DNA of 64,000 bases from Pseudomonadota bacterium (GTDB taxonomy: Bacteria; Pseudomonadota; Gammaproteobacteria; Burkholderiales; Burkholderiaceae_C): assembly GCA_021845505.1 (NCBI GenBank), contig JAJZVU010000016.1, forward strand, positions 1 through 64,000, in the 5' to 3' direction. Shown here one piece after another: positions 27,030 through 35,439 of this stretch. Position 1 is the first letter of the stretch. Each line of letters begins with the position of its first letter. The notes under the pieces are model-generated. The model saw only the letters and a list, made by a program, of their open reading frames with translations. It was not told the origin of the DNA and did no database searches. The translations under genes and the position numbers were made by a program.

Positions 27030-27938
27030 ATGCCCGCGTACAAGACCCTGGAACAGACCATCGGAGGCACCCCGCTGGTGCGACTGCAGCGCGTCGGCGC
27101 TGCCGACAACGAGCGTCGCGGCAACGTGCTGCTGGCCAAGCTGGAAGGCAACAACCCGGCCGGCTCGGTCAAGGACAGGCCGGCGTTGTCGATGATCCTG
27201 CGCGCCCGCGAGCGCGGGCAGATCCGCCCCGGCGACACGCTGATCGAGGCGACCTCGGGCAACACCGGCATCGCGTTGGCGATGGCCGCGGCGATCCTGG
27301 GTTTCCGCATGGTGCTGATCATGCCCGAGGACCTGTCGGTCGAGCGCGCGCAGACCATGCGCGCCTACGGCGCCGAGCTGATCCTCACGCCGCGCAGCGG
27401 GGGCATCGAGTACTCGCGCGACCTCGCCGAGCAGATGCAGCGCGAAGGCAAGGGGCTGGTGCTCGATCAGTTCGCCAACAGCGACAACCCGCGCGCGCAT
27501 TACGAAACCACCGGGCCGGAGATCTGGCGCGATACCGAGGGCACGGTGACCCATTTCGTGTCGTCGATGGGAACCACCGGGACCATCACCGGGGTCTCGC
27601 GCTACCTCAAGGAGCGCAACCCGGCGGTGCAGGTGGTCGGCGCGCAGCCCGACGAGGGCTCGCGCATCCCCGGCATCCGCAAGTGGCCGCAGGAGTACCT
27701 GCCGAAGATCTACCAGCCGCAACTCGTCGATCGGCTCGAACTGGTCAGCCAGGCGGCGGCCGAATCGATGGCCAGGCGGCTGGCGCGGGAGGAGGGCCTG
27801 TTCTGCGGAATCAGCTCGGGCGGTGCCTGCGAGATCGCGCTGCGACTGGCGCGCGAACTGCGCGACGCGACCATCGTGTTCATCGTCTGCGATCGCGGCG
27901 ACCGCTACCTGAGCACCGGAGTGTTCCCGGCCGCCTGA
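27030..27938 (+). CDS. cysM: Cysteine synthase B
   Basis: CysM makes cysteine from O-acetylserine and sulfide or thiosulfate. The 302-residue protein has YKTLEQTIGGTPLVRLQRV, PLP Lys48 in NNPAGSVKDRPA, the TSGNTGIALAMAAA loop, and QFANSDNPRAHYETTGPEIW, typical of the CysM branch. ATG at 27030 is used; an AGGAGA site precedes it, and starting at 27000 would add ten non-family residues. TusA follows 71 bp downstream, possibly linked in sulfur transfer. Confidence 0.95.
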   Translation: MPAYKTLEQTIGGTPLVRLQRVGAADNERRGNVLLAKLEGNNPAGSVKDRPALSMILRARERGQIRPGDTLIEATSGNTGIALAMAAAILGFRMVLIMPEDLSVERAQTMRAYGAELILTPRSGGIEYSRDLAEQMQREGKGLVLDQFANSDNPRAHYETTGPEIWRDTEGTVTHFVSSMGTTGTITGVSRYLKERNPAVQVVGAQPDEGSRIPGIRKWPQEYLPKIYQPQLVDRLELVSQAAAESMARRLAREEGLFCGISSGGACEIALRLARELRDATIVFIVCDRGDRYLSTGVFPAA

Positions 27939-28009
27939 GGCGCCCGCGCGCCCGGGGCCTACAATCGAGGGTCGGCGTTCGGGATGCCGGGGCCGCAACG
28001 GAGAGGAGC

Positions 28010-28261
28010 ATGGGCGCGCAAGGCGAGGCATTGGACAAGGTGGACAACGAGGTCGACGCGCGCGGCATGAACTGCCCGTTGCCGATCCTCAAGGCCAAGA
28101 AGGCGTTGTCGGCGATGCACAGCGGCGAGGTGCTGCGGGTGCTGGCCACCGACCCCGGTTCGATGCGCGACTTCCAGGCCTTCGCCCGCCAGACCGGCCA
28201 CCAGCTGGTCGCGCAGACCGAGCGGGACGGAGTGTTCTCGCACCTGCTGCGGCGCCGCTGA
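28010..28261 (+). CDS. TusA/SirA-family sulfurtransferase
   Basis: The 83-residue protein has the TusA fold with the invariant CPxP motif: Cys22 in ARGMNCPLPILKAKKAL, then SGEVLRVLATDPGSMRDFQA. TusA-like proteins carry persulfide sulfur to tRNA thiolation, molybdenum-cofactor or sulfur-oxidation routes. GAGAGGAG precedes the ATG closely, and TACAAT near 27960 would be a conventional -10. Pairing with cysM suggests cysteine-sulfur traffic, but the acceptor is unknown. Confidence 0.9.
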   Translation: MGAQGEALDKVDNEVDARGMNCPLPILKAKKALSAMHSGEVLRVLATDPGSMRDFQAFARQTGHQLVAQTERDGVFSHLLRRR

Positions 28262-28304
28262 CACGCTGTGGCGGGCGCGCCGCCGCGACCCGAGCGGGGG
28301 CGTT

Positions 28305-28982
28305 TCAGGTCGACTCGGCGGCGGCCGCCTGCAGTTGCGGGGTGACCCGCGCGTGGGCGGTGGTCACGTGGTCGCGGATCGCCTGCGCCGCAGCCTCGGC
28401 GTCGCCTGCTGCGATGGCCTCGAGGATCGCCGCATGCTCGCTCCATACCGCGCCGGCCAGCTCGGGGTGGCGCAACACCTCGCCCATCGCCCGCCGCAGG
28501 TGCTGCCAGTGGGTGCCCATGGTCTCGACGATCAGCGCATTGCCGCTGGTCTCGTAGATCCACGAGTGGAAGGCCACGTCGGCGAGCAGGCGCGCCTGCG
28601 CGTCGTCGCGGCTGGCCGCGCGGCGGCCCTGCTCGACCAGCGCGCGGCCGCGCTCGATCTGCTCGCGTCCGGCACGCCGCGCCGCCAGCGCGGCGGCCAG
28701 CGGCTCCAGCGCCGAGCGCAGTTCGTAGATGGCGTCGAAGCGTGCGCGGTCGACCGCGGCGACCTGCAGCCCGCGCCGCCCACGCTCGACCAGGAAGCCC
28801 TGCAGCCGCAGCCGCGCCAGCGCGGCCATCACCGGCTGGCGCGACACCTGCAGGCTGGCGGCGAGTTCGTCCTGGGTGACGCGCTGCCCGGGCGCCAGCG
28901 CGCCGTCGCAAATGGCATCGAGGATGCGGTCGTAGACCTGATCGACCAGGGTGCGTTGGGGCTGCAGCGACTCGATCGGCAT
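28305..28982 (-). CDS. GntR/FCD-family regulator, likely repressor of the hcm operon
   Basis: The 225-residue regulator has a GntR winged helix (residues 10-75; QVYDRILDAICDGALAPGQR, ELAASLQVSRQPVMAALARL) and an FCD ligand domain (85-215). An Asp and three histidines (DVAFHSW, EHAAIL, RDHV) form the FCD metal site that usually holds a carboxylate-bearing ligand. It is divergent from the mutase operon, and a perfect palindrome lies between that operon's -35 and -10. I infer repression relieved by 2-hydroxyisobutyrate, its CoA ester or a related acid; the ligand is not shown by sequence. Confidence 0.9.
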   Translation of the reverse strand: MPIESLQPQRTLVDQVYDRILDAICDGALAPGQRVTQDELAASLQVSRQPVMAALARLRLQGFLVERGRRGLQVAAVDRARFDAIYELRSALEPLAAALAARRAGREQIERGRALVEQGRRAASRDDAQARLLADVAFHSWIYETSGNALIVETMGTHWQHLRRAMGEVLRHPELAGAVWSEHAAILEAIAAGDAEAAAQAIRDHVTTAHARVTPQLQAAAAEST

Positions 28983-29010
28983 GGTGGGGGTGGCGGCGGG
29001 CGCATCGGGA

Positions 29011-29057
29011 TAAGGGAAAACCCTTAATCCTTGTTTTCGTATACCGTATACGATAAT
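29011..29057 (+). promoter_or_regulatory. Promoter and palindromic operator of the hcm operon
   Basis: TCGTATACCGTATACGA (29037-29053) is a perfect palindrome around a central C. It fills the spacer between TTGTTT (29031-29036) and GATAAT (29052-29057, overlapping the last two bases), a layout in which a bound repressor would block RNA polymerase. A second inverted repeat, TAAGGG-AAAA-CCCTTA, sits at 29011-29026 towards the regulator gene. Confidence 0.75.
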
Positions 29058-29112
29058 ACCCGGACCCGAGCTGGGTGTCACCCGTTTCCCTACCCCCAGG
29101 AAGAGTTTGCCC

Positions 29113-29523
29113 ATGGACTCATCACCGATCCGCGTGCTGCTGGCGAAAGTCGGGCTCGACGGCCACGACCGCGGGGTCAAGGTCGTCGCCCGCACCCTGC
29201 GCGACGCCGGCATGGATGTCATCTACTCCGGGCTGCACCGCTCGCCCGAGGAGGTGGTCAACACCGCGATCCAGGAGGATGTCGACGTGCTCGGCGTGAG
29301 CCTGCTTTCGGGTGTGCAGCTCACCGTGTTCCCGAAGATCTTCAAGCTGCTGCGGGACAAGGGAGCCGACGACCTGATCGTCATCGCCGGCGGCGTGATG
29401 CCCGACGAGGACGCCGAGGCCATACGCGGCATGGGGGTGCGCAAGGTGCTGCTGCAGGACACCCCGCCGCAGGAGATCGTCGATTCCATCCGGCGCCTGG
29501 TCGCCGAGCGCGGCCCGCGCTGA
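29113..29523 (+). CDS. hcmB: 2-Hydroxyisobutyryl-CoA mutase small subunit (B12-binding)
   Basis: The 136-residue protein is a stand-alone cobalamin-binding domain: the DxHxxG motif is Asp16-Gly-His18-Asp-Arg-Gly21 in KVGLDGHDRGVKVVARTLRD, with His18 the lower cobalt ligand. VLGVSLLSGVQ and VIAGGVMPDEDAEAI complete the Rossmann-like fold. Split mutases pair this subunit with a separate substrate domain, here encoded 2.4 kb downstream (31955). A TTG at 29107 gives a two-residue longer alternative. It opens the operon, about 55 nt after the -10. Confidence 0.88.
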   Translation: MDSSPIRVLLAKVGLDGHDRGVKVVARTLRDAGMDVIYSGLHRSPEEVVNTAIQEDVDVLGVSLLSGVQLTVFPKIFKLLRDKGADDLIVIAGGVMPDEDAEAIRGMGVRKVLLQDTPPQEIVDSIRRLVAERGPR

Positions 29524-29537
29524 GACCGGACACCACC

Positions 29538-30977
29538 ATGGACATGGAAGAGTGGAGTTTTCCCGTCGCGTACGACGAACACTACCTGCCTCCCGCCGAC
29601 AGCCGCTACTGGTTCCCGCGCCGCGAGACCATGCCGCCGGCCGAGCGCGAGCGGGCGATCCTCGAGCGGCTGCGCCAGGTCTGCCAGTACGCGTGGGACC
29701 ATGCCGAGTTCTACCGCCGCAAGTGGGATGCAGCCGGCTTCCACCCCAGCCAGCTCAGGTCGCTGGAGGACTTCGAGCAGCGCGTGCCGGTGGTCACCAA
29801 GGCCGACCTGCGCGCCTCGCAGTCGGCGCATCCGCCTTTCGGCGACTACCTGTGCGTGGACGACTCGGAGATCTTCCATGTCCACGGCACCAGCGGCACC
29901 ACCGGCAGGCCGACGGCCTTCGGCATCGGCAGGGCCGACTGGCGCGCCATCGCCAACGCCCATGCGCGCATCCTGTGGGGCATGGGGCTGCGCCCGGGCG
30001 ACATGATCTGCGTGGCCGCGGTGTTCAGCCTGTACATGGGCAGCTGGGGCGCGCTGGCGGGCGCCGAGAGGCTGGGCGCCAAGGCCTTTCCCTTCGGCGC
30101 CGGCGCGCCGGGGATGACCGCGCGCCTGGCGCAATGGCTGGCGCTGATGAAGCCGGCGGCCTTCTACGGCACGCCCAGCTACGCGATCCACCTGGCCGAG
30201 GTGGCGCGCGAGGAAAAGCTCGATCCGCGCTCCTTCGGGCTGCGCTGCCTGTTCTTCTCCGGCGAGCCGGGCGCCTCGGTCGCCGGGGTCAAGGACCGCA
30301 TCGAGGACCTGTACGGCGCCGCGGTGTACGACTGCGGCTCGATGGCCGAGATGTCCCCGTTCATGAACGTGGCCGGCAGCCAGCAGAGCAGCCAGGGCAT
30401 GTTGTGCTGGCAGGACCTGGTGTACACCGAGGTGTGCGACCCGACGAGCCTGCGCCGCGTGCCCTACGGCCAGCGCGGCACCCCGGTCTACACCCACCTG
30501 GAGCGCACCAGCCAGCCGATGATCCGGCTGTTGTCGGGCGACCTGACTCTGTGGACCGACGAGCCCACGGCCTGCGGCCGCACCTACCCGAGCCTGCCGC
30601 AGGGGATCTTCGGGCGCATCGACGACATGTTCACCATCCGCGGGGAGAACATCTACCCCAGCGAGATCGACGCCGCGCTGAACCAGCTGCAGGGCTACGG
30701 AGGCGAGCACCGCATCGTGATCACCCGCGAGTCGGCGATGGACGAGCTGCTGCTGCGCGTCGAGGCCGACGAGCCGATCCACCGCGCCGGAGCCGCGGCG
30801 CTGGAGGCCTTCCGCGCGGCCGCGTCGCGCCAGTTGCACACCATGCTGGGGGTGCGGGCGAAGGTGGAGGTCGTCGCGCCGCACTCCATCGCCCGCACCG
30901 ATTTCAAGGCGCGGCGGGTGATCGACGACCGCGAGGTCTTCCGGTCGCTGAACCGGCAACTGCACGACGCGGGCTGA
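29538..30977 (+). CDS. PaaK-like acyl-CoA ligase, probable 2-hydroxyisobutyrate-CoA ligase (Hcl type)
   Basis: The 479-residue adenylate-forming enzyme belongs to the phenylacetate-CoA ligase branch: HGTSGTTGRPT (116-126) is the P-loop, FSGEPGASV and YDCGSMAEM are central motifs, and TIRGENIYPSEID and RTDFKARRVI mark the mobile C-terminal domain with its catalytic lysine. Length and setting match the ligase (Hcl) that activates 2-hydroxyisobutyrate in mutase operons such as that of Aquincola tertiaricarbonis. Phenylacetate is unlikely because no paa ring-cleavage genes are near. It lies 14 bp after hcmB and 7 bp before meaB. Confidence 0.85.
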   Translation: MDMEEWSFPVAYDEHYLPPADSRYWFPRRETMPPAERERAILERLRQVCQYAWDHAEFYRRKWDAAGFHPSQLRSLEDFEQRVPVVTKADLRASQSAHPPFGDYLCVDDSEIFHVHGTSGTTGRPTAFGIGRADWRAIANAHARILWGMGLRPGDMICVAAVFSLYMGSWGALAGAERLGAKAFPFGAGAPGMTARLAQWLALMKPAAFYGTPSYAIHLAEVAREEKLDPRSFGLRCLFFSGEPGASVAGVKDRIEDLYGAAVYDCGSMAEMSPFMNVAGSQQSSQGMLCWQDLVYTEVCDPTSLRRVPYGQRGTPVYTHLERTSQPMIRLLSGDLTLWTDEPTACGRTYPSLPQGIFGRIDDMFTIRGENIYPSEIDAALNQLQGYGGEHRIVITRESAMDELLLRVEADEPIHRAGAAALEAFRAAASRQLHTMLGVRAKVEVVAPHSIARTDFKARRVIDDREVFRSLNRQLHDAG

Positions 30978-30984
30978 GGCGGCC

Positions 30985-31968
30985 ATGGCCTACGTCGCAT
31001 CGCTGGAATTGCTGCGTCGCTTGCGCGAAGGCGATGCCTGGGCGCTGGGGCGGCTGATCTCCCGCGCCGAGGCGGGGGTCGCGGAGGCGCGGCCCGCGCT
31101 CGCCGAGGTCTACCGCAGCGCCGGCAGCGCCCATGTCATCGGCCTCACCGGGGTGCCGGGCAGCGGCAAGTCGACCCTGGTCGCCAAGCTGACCGCGGCG
31201 CTGCGCGCGCGCGGCGAGAAGGTGGGAATCGTCGCCATCGACCCGTCGAGCCCGTATTCCGGGGGGGCGATCCTCGGCGACCGCATCCGCATGTCGGAAC
31301 TGGCCGAGGACCCCGGGGTGTTCATCCGCAGCATGGCCACGCGCGGCGCGACGGGGGGCATGGCGCGCGCCGCGCTGGACGCGGTCGACGTGCTCGACGT
31401 CGCCGGCTTTCGCACCATCCTGCTGGAGACGGTCGGAGTCGGCCAGGACGAGGTCGAGGTGGCGCACGCTTCCGACACCACGGTGGTGGTGTCGGCCCCG
31501 GGGCTGGGCGACGAGATCCAGGCCATCAAGGCCGGGGTGCTGGAAATCGCCGACATCCACGTGGTCAGCAAGTGCGACCGCGACGATGCGTTGCGCACCC
31601 TGACCGACCTCAAGCAGATGCTGACCCTGGGAACCCTGGTCGGACCGAAGCGCGAGTGGGCGATCCCGGTGGTCGGCGTGAGTTCGTACAGCGGGCAGGG
31701 GATCGACACCCTGCTCGAGCGCATCACCGCCCATCGCGACGCGCTGGCCGCGTCCGAGCTCGGGTCGCAGCGGCGGCGCCGTGTCGCCCAGTTCCGGCTG
31801 GAAAAGACCGCGCAGACCCTGCTGCTCGAGCGCTTCGCGGCGGGCGCGCGGGGCTTCGCCCCGGCGCTGGCCGCCAGCCTGGTCGATCGGGCCACCGATC
31901 CCTACGCGGCGGCGGGTCGGTTGATCGCCCAGACCCTACACGAGGAGTTTTCCGATGAGCTGGCTTGA
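30985..31968 (+). CDS. meaB: MeaB/ArgK-type GTPase chaperone of the mutase
   Basis: The 327-residue G3E GTPase protects and repairs B12-dependent acyl-CoA mutases by gating cofactor loading. Walker A is GVPGSGKS (56-63), with VAIDPSSPYSGGAILGDRIR, MATRGATGGM and ETVGVGQDEVEVA switch regions and the guanine-specifying SKCDRDD-type motif. The old name ArgK (arginine/ornithine transport kinase) is misleading. Its end overlaps the mutase large-subunit start by 14 bp, matching its dedicated-partner role. Confidence 0.93.
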   Translation: MAYVASLELLRRLREGDAWALGRLISRAEAGVAEARPALAEVYRSAGSAHVIGLTGVPGSGKSTLVAKLTAALRARGEKVGIVAIDPSSPYSGGAILGDRIRMSELAEDPGVFIRSMATRGATGGMARAALDAVDVLDVAGFRTILLETVGVGQDEVEVAHASDTTVVVSAPGLGDEIQAIKAGVLEIADIHVVSKCDRDDALRTLTDLKQMLTLGTLVGPKREWAIPVVGVSSYSGQGIDTLLERITAHRDALAASELGSQRRRRVAQFRLEKTAQTLLLERFAAGARGFAPALAASLVDRATDPYAAAGRLIAQTLHEEFSDELA

Positions 31969-33643
31969 TCCGAAGCAGCGCGATGCGCTGCAATCCGAAC
32001 GCGCATCGTGGGAAGAGCAGGAGGTCGCGGCCTTCCTGCGCAAGCAGCCCGAGCGCAAGGAGCAGTTCCACACCATCGGCGACATCCCGGTGCAGCGCAC
32101 CTACACCGCCGCCGACATCGCCGATACCCCGCTGGAGGACATCGGCCTGCCCGGGCGCTATCCCTTCACCCGCGGGCCGTACCCGACCATGTACCGCAGC
32201 CGCACCTGGACGATGCGGCAGATCGCCGGGTTCGGCACCGGGGAGGACACCAACCAGCGCTTCAAGTACCTGATCGCCCAGGGGCAGACCGGGATTTCCA
32301 CCGACTTCGACATGCCCACGCTGATGGGCTACGACTCCGACCATCCGATGAGCGACGGCGAGGTCGGGCGCGAGGGCGTGGCCATCGACACCCTGGCCGA
32401 CATGCGGGCGCTGCTGGCCGACATCGACCTGGAAACCATCTCGGTGTCGCTGACCATCAACCCGACCGCGTGGATCCTGCTGGCGATGTACGTCGCGCTG
32501 GCGCAGGAACGGGGCTACGACCTGAACAAGCTGTCGGGGACCGTGCAGGCCGACATCCTGAAGGAGTACATGGCGCAGAAGGAGTACATCTACCCGATCG
32601 CTCCTTCGGTACGCATCGTCCGCGACATCATCACCTACTCGGCGCGCAACCTCAGGCGCTACAACCCGATCAACATTTCCGGCTACCACATCTCCGAGGC
32701 CGGATCGTCGCCGCTGCAGGAGGCCGCCTTCACGCTGGCCAACCTGATCACCTACGTCGAGGAGGTGACCCGCACCGGAATGCAGGTCGACGAGTTCGCT
32801 CCGCGGCTGGCGTTCTTCTTTGTCTCGCAGGGCGACTTCTTCGAGGAGGTGGCCAAGTTCCGCGCGCTGCGACGCTGCTACGCGAAGATCATGAAGGAGC
32901 GCTTCGGGGCGCGAAACCCCGAGTCGATGCGCCTGCGCTTTCACTGCCAGACCGCCGCGGCGACCCTGACCAAGCCGCAGTACAAGGTCAACATCGTGCG
33001 CACCGCGCTGCAGGCGCTGTCGGCGGTGCTCGGCGGGGCGCAGTCGCTGCACACCAACGGCTACGACGAGGCCTTCGCGATTCCCACCGAGGACGCGATG
33101 AAAATGGCCCTGCGCACCCAGCAGGTCATCGCCGAGGAGAGCTGCGTCACCCAGGTCATCGACCCGCTGGGCGGCAGCTACTACGTCGAGGCGCTGACCA
33201 CCGAGTACGAGCGTCGCATCTTCGCGCTGCTCGACGAAGTCGACGAGCGCGGCGGCACGATCAAGTTGATCGAGCAGGGCTGGTTCCAGAAGCAGATCGC
33301 CGACTTCGCCTACGAGACGGCGCTGCGCAAGCAGTCGGGCGAAAAGCCGGTGATCGGGGTCAACCGTTTCGTCGAGGCCGAGGAACGGGCGGACATCGAG
33401 ATCCATCCCTACGATCCCAGCACCGCCGAGCGGCAGATCGCCCGCACCCGGCGGGTACGGGCCGAGCGCGACGAGCCGAAGGTGCAGGCGCTGCTCGAAC
33501 AGCTGCTGGAGGTGGCCAGGGACCCGTCGCGCAACATCATGCCCATCACCATCGAGCTGGTCAGGCAGGGGGCGACGATGGGCGACATCGTCGAGCGCCT
33601 GAAGACCCTGTGGGGAACCTACCGCGAGACCCCGGTTTTCTGA
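31955..33643 (+). CDS. hcmA: 2-Hydroxyisobutyryl-CoA mutase large subunit
   Basis: The 562-residue protein is the TIM-barrel substrate subunit of a B12-dependent acyl-CoA mutase. Position 90, in [18 protein letters not shown], is isoleucine; methylmalonyl-CoA mutase has tyrosine there and isobutyryl-CoA mutase phenylalanine. Asp117 in [10 protein letters not shown] is also as in characterised 2-hydroxyisobutyryl-CoA mutase, and overall length is the same. The reaction interconverts 2-hydroxyisobutyryl-CoA and (S)-3-hydroxybutyryl-CoA, so tert-butanol-derived or other 2-hydroxy acids could enter central metabolism. It has no B12 domain of its own, so it needs HcmB. GAGGAG lies 7 nt before the ATG. 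A related branched hydroxyacyl-CoA substrate remains possible. Confidence 0.92.
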   Translation: MSWLDPKQRDALQSERASWEEQEVAAFLRKQPERKEQFHTIGDIPVQRTYTAADIADTPLEDIGLPGRYPFTRGPYPTMYRSRTWTMRQIAGFGTGEDTNQRFKYLIAQGQTGISTDFDMPTLMGYDSDHPMSDGEVGREGVAIDTLADMRALLADIDLETISVSLTINPTAWILLAMYVALAQERGYDLNKLSGTVQADILKEYMAQKEYIYPIAPSVRIVRDIITYSARNLRRYNPINISGYHISEAGSSPLQEAAFTLANLITYVEEVTRTGMQVDEFAPRLAFFFVSQGDFFEEVAKFRALRRCYAKIMKERFGARNPESMRLRFHCQTAAATLTKPQYKVNIVRTALQALSAVLGGAQSLHTNGYDEAFAIPTEDAMKMALRTQQVIAEESCVTQVIDPLGGSYYVEALTTEYERRIFALLDEVDERGGTIKLIEQGWFQKQIADFAYETALRKQSGEKPVIGVNRFVEAEERADIEIHPYDPSTAERQIARTRRVRAERDEPKVQALLEQLLEVARDPSRNIMPITIELVRQGATMGDIVERLKTLWGTYRETPVF

Positions 33644-33648
33644 AGGCC

Positions 33649-35439
33649 ATGGGAGCCCCGGTCCTGCAGTCCCACAGCGCCGCCGCGGTCATCGCGCGCC
33701 TCCTGCGGCTGCGCGGAGTGGACCGGGTGTTCGGGCTGTGCGGCGGCCATGTGATGCCCATCTGGATGCGCCTGGACGCCGAGGGCATCGCGATCGTCGA
33801 CGTGCGCGACGAGCGCGCCGCGGTCTACATGGCTCACGCCTACGCCGAGCTCAGCGGCAGGCCGGGGGTCGCGCTGGTCACCTCCGGACCCGGGGTGACG
33901 AACGCCATGACCGGCATCGCCAATGCCCATGTGGCGCGCGCGCCGGTGCTGGTGCTGTCGGGCACTCCGCCGCGGCCCCAGCAGCACCGCGGAGCGCTGC
34001 AGGACCTGGACCACCCGGCGATGCTGCGGGGTATCACCCGCTACGCGCGCACGGTGCGCGAGCCGGCGCAGGTGCCGCAGGCGCTGGACGAAGCGCTGGC
34101 GGCGGCCGGCGGCCAGGCCGGCGGCGAGCCCGGCCCGGCCTTCGTGGATTTCCCCACCGACACCCTGCGCGCGCCGGTTCCGCAGGCCGCGCAGCTCGCC
34201 GAGCACATGCAGCCGCGCGCGCCGGCGCGCATCGTCCCCGACCCGCAGGCCATCGAGAGCGCGTTCGCGTTGATCGCCGGCGCCAGGCGTCGCCTGGTGA
34301 TCGGCGGGCGCGGCGCGCGCAACGCCGCGGCCGAACTGGCGCGCCTGCTCGACGCCACCGGCGCGGTCTTCCTCGACACCGGGGAGTGCAAGGGCGTGCT
34401 GCCGGAGGACCACCCGGCCGGGGTGTCGGCGGTGCGCAGCGCGGCGATGGCCGAGGCCGACCTGGTGATCACCGTCGGACGCAAGCTCGACTTCCAGCTG
34501 GGCTACGGCTCGCCCGCGGTGTTCGGCGACGCGCGCTGGCTGCGCATCGGCGACCATGCCGCGGAATTGCGCGACAACCGCCGCGGCGAAGTCGAGCTGC
34601 TGGCCACCCCCGCGCTGGCGCTGCAGGAGCTGGCCGTCCGCTGCGCGGGCCGCGTGGACGGGGCCGACGCGGCGTGGCGCGAGCGCCTGCGCGGCGAGCA
34701 CCTGCGGCGGGCGCAACGCGCCCGGCAGGCGATGGCCGAGGCCGCGAGCGACGGCGAGGGTTTCATGCACCCCAACCGTCTGTTGCACGAGGTGCAGCGT
34801 GCCATCGGGGACGATGCCGTGGTGGTCGCCGACGGCGGCGACTTCCTGTCCTTCGCGCGCGTGGGGATCCGTTGCGCGACCTACCTCGACCCCGGCTCGC
34901 TGGGCTGCCTGGGAGTGGGCACCGCCTTTGGCATAGGCGCCGCGCTGGCGGTGCCGCAGCGCCTGGTGGCCGTGCTGACCGGAGACGGCGCCTTCGGCTT
35001 CAACTGCATGGAGATCGACACCGCGGCGCGGCATCGCGTGCCGTTGCTGGTGGTGGTCGCCAACAACGGCGCCTGGCAGATCGAGGTGCACGACCAGGCG
35101 AGCAGCCACGGCCGCGTCGTCGGCACGCGGCTGCAGCGCGCGGACTACGCGGCGATGGCGCGGGCCTTCGGCGCGCACGCCGAGCGGGTCGAGCGCGCCG
35201 AGGAGCTGCCGCAGGCGCTGGCGCGCGCGCTGGACGCGCTGGCGCAGGGCAGGCCGGCGCTGCTCGATGTGCAGGTCCGTGGCGATGTGGTGTCCTCCGA
35301 CGGCAAGTCGGGGCTGGCCTGGGTGCCCGACCTGCAGCCGCTGGAGGCCTGGGACACCGCCGAGCGCAACTGGCGGCAGGGTGCGGGGCCGCGGCCGCAC
35401 GCCGAGCCTGCGGGCCCCGAGGCCAGCGCCGCGCGATGA
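33649..35439 (+). CDS. ThDP-dependent 2-hydroxyacyl-CoA lyase-like enzyme
   Basis: The 596-residue protein has the three-domain acetolactate-synthase fold. Glu55 in DVRDERAAVYMAHAYAELSG activates ThDP; the GDGAFGFNCMEIDTA...NN motif (445-473) binds its diphosphate through magnesium; NNGAWQIEVHDQASSHGR follows. No small regulatory subunit or ilv gene is present. Actinobacterial enzymes of this group cleave 2-hydroxyisobutyryl-CoA to acetone and formyl-CoA, and Glu479 just after NNGAWQI is a candidate for their distinctive catalytic glutamate. Location directly after hcmA (5-bp gap) supports that call. Acetolactate synthase or oxalyl-CoA decarboxylase are the alternatives. It overlaps the next gene in ATGA. 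Confidence 0.78.
   Translation: MGAPVLQSHSAAAVIARLLRLRGVDRVFGLCGGHVMPIWMRLDAEGIAIVDVRDERAAVYMAHAYAELSGRPGVALVTSGPGVTNAMTGIANAHVARAPVLVLSGTPPRPQQHRGALQDLDHPAMLRGITRYARTVREPAQVPQALDEALAAAGGQAGGEPGPAFVDFPTDTLRAPVPQAAQLAEHMQPRAPARIVPDPQAIESAFALIAGARRRLVIGGRGARNAAAELARLLDATGAVFLDTGECKGVLPEDHPAGVSAVRSAAMAEADLVITVGRKLDFQLGYGSPAVFGDARWLRIGDHAAELRDNRRGEVELLATPALALQELAVRCAGRVDGADAAWRERLRGEHLRRAQRARQAMAEAASDGEGFMHPNRLLHEVQRAIGDDAVVVADGGDFLSFARVGIRCATYLDPGSLGCLGVGTAFGIGAALAVPQRLVAVLTGDGAFGFNCMEIDTAARHRVPLLVVVANNGAWQIEVHDQASSHGRVVGTRLQRADYAAMARAFGAHAERVERAEELPQALARALDALAQGRPALLDVQVRGDVVSSDGKSGLAWVPDLQPLEAWDTAERNWRQGAGPRPHAEPAGPEASAAR

Noticed and set aside
28983-29112. Cobalamin riboswitch before the B12-dependent mutase operon
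   Set aside because: Only about 50 nt of leader follow the -10; there is no B12-box sequence and no room for the fold.
31955-33643. Methylmalonyl-CoA mutase for propionate metabolism
   Set aside because: Isoleucine at position 90, a separate B12 subunit, and the ligase and lyase neighbours fit the 2-hydroxyisobutyryl-CoA type instead; no epimerase or propionyl-CoA carboxylase is nearby.
33649-35439. Acetolactate synthase for branched amino acids
   Set aside because: No regulatory subunit or ilvC partner, and it sits inside a CoA-thioester operon; only the fold is shared.
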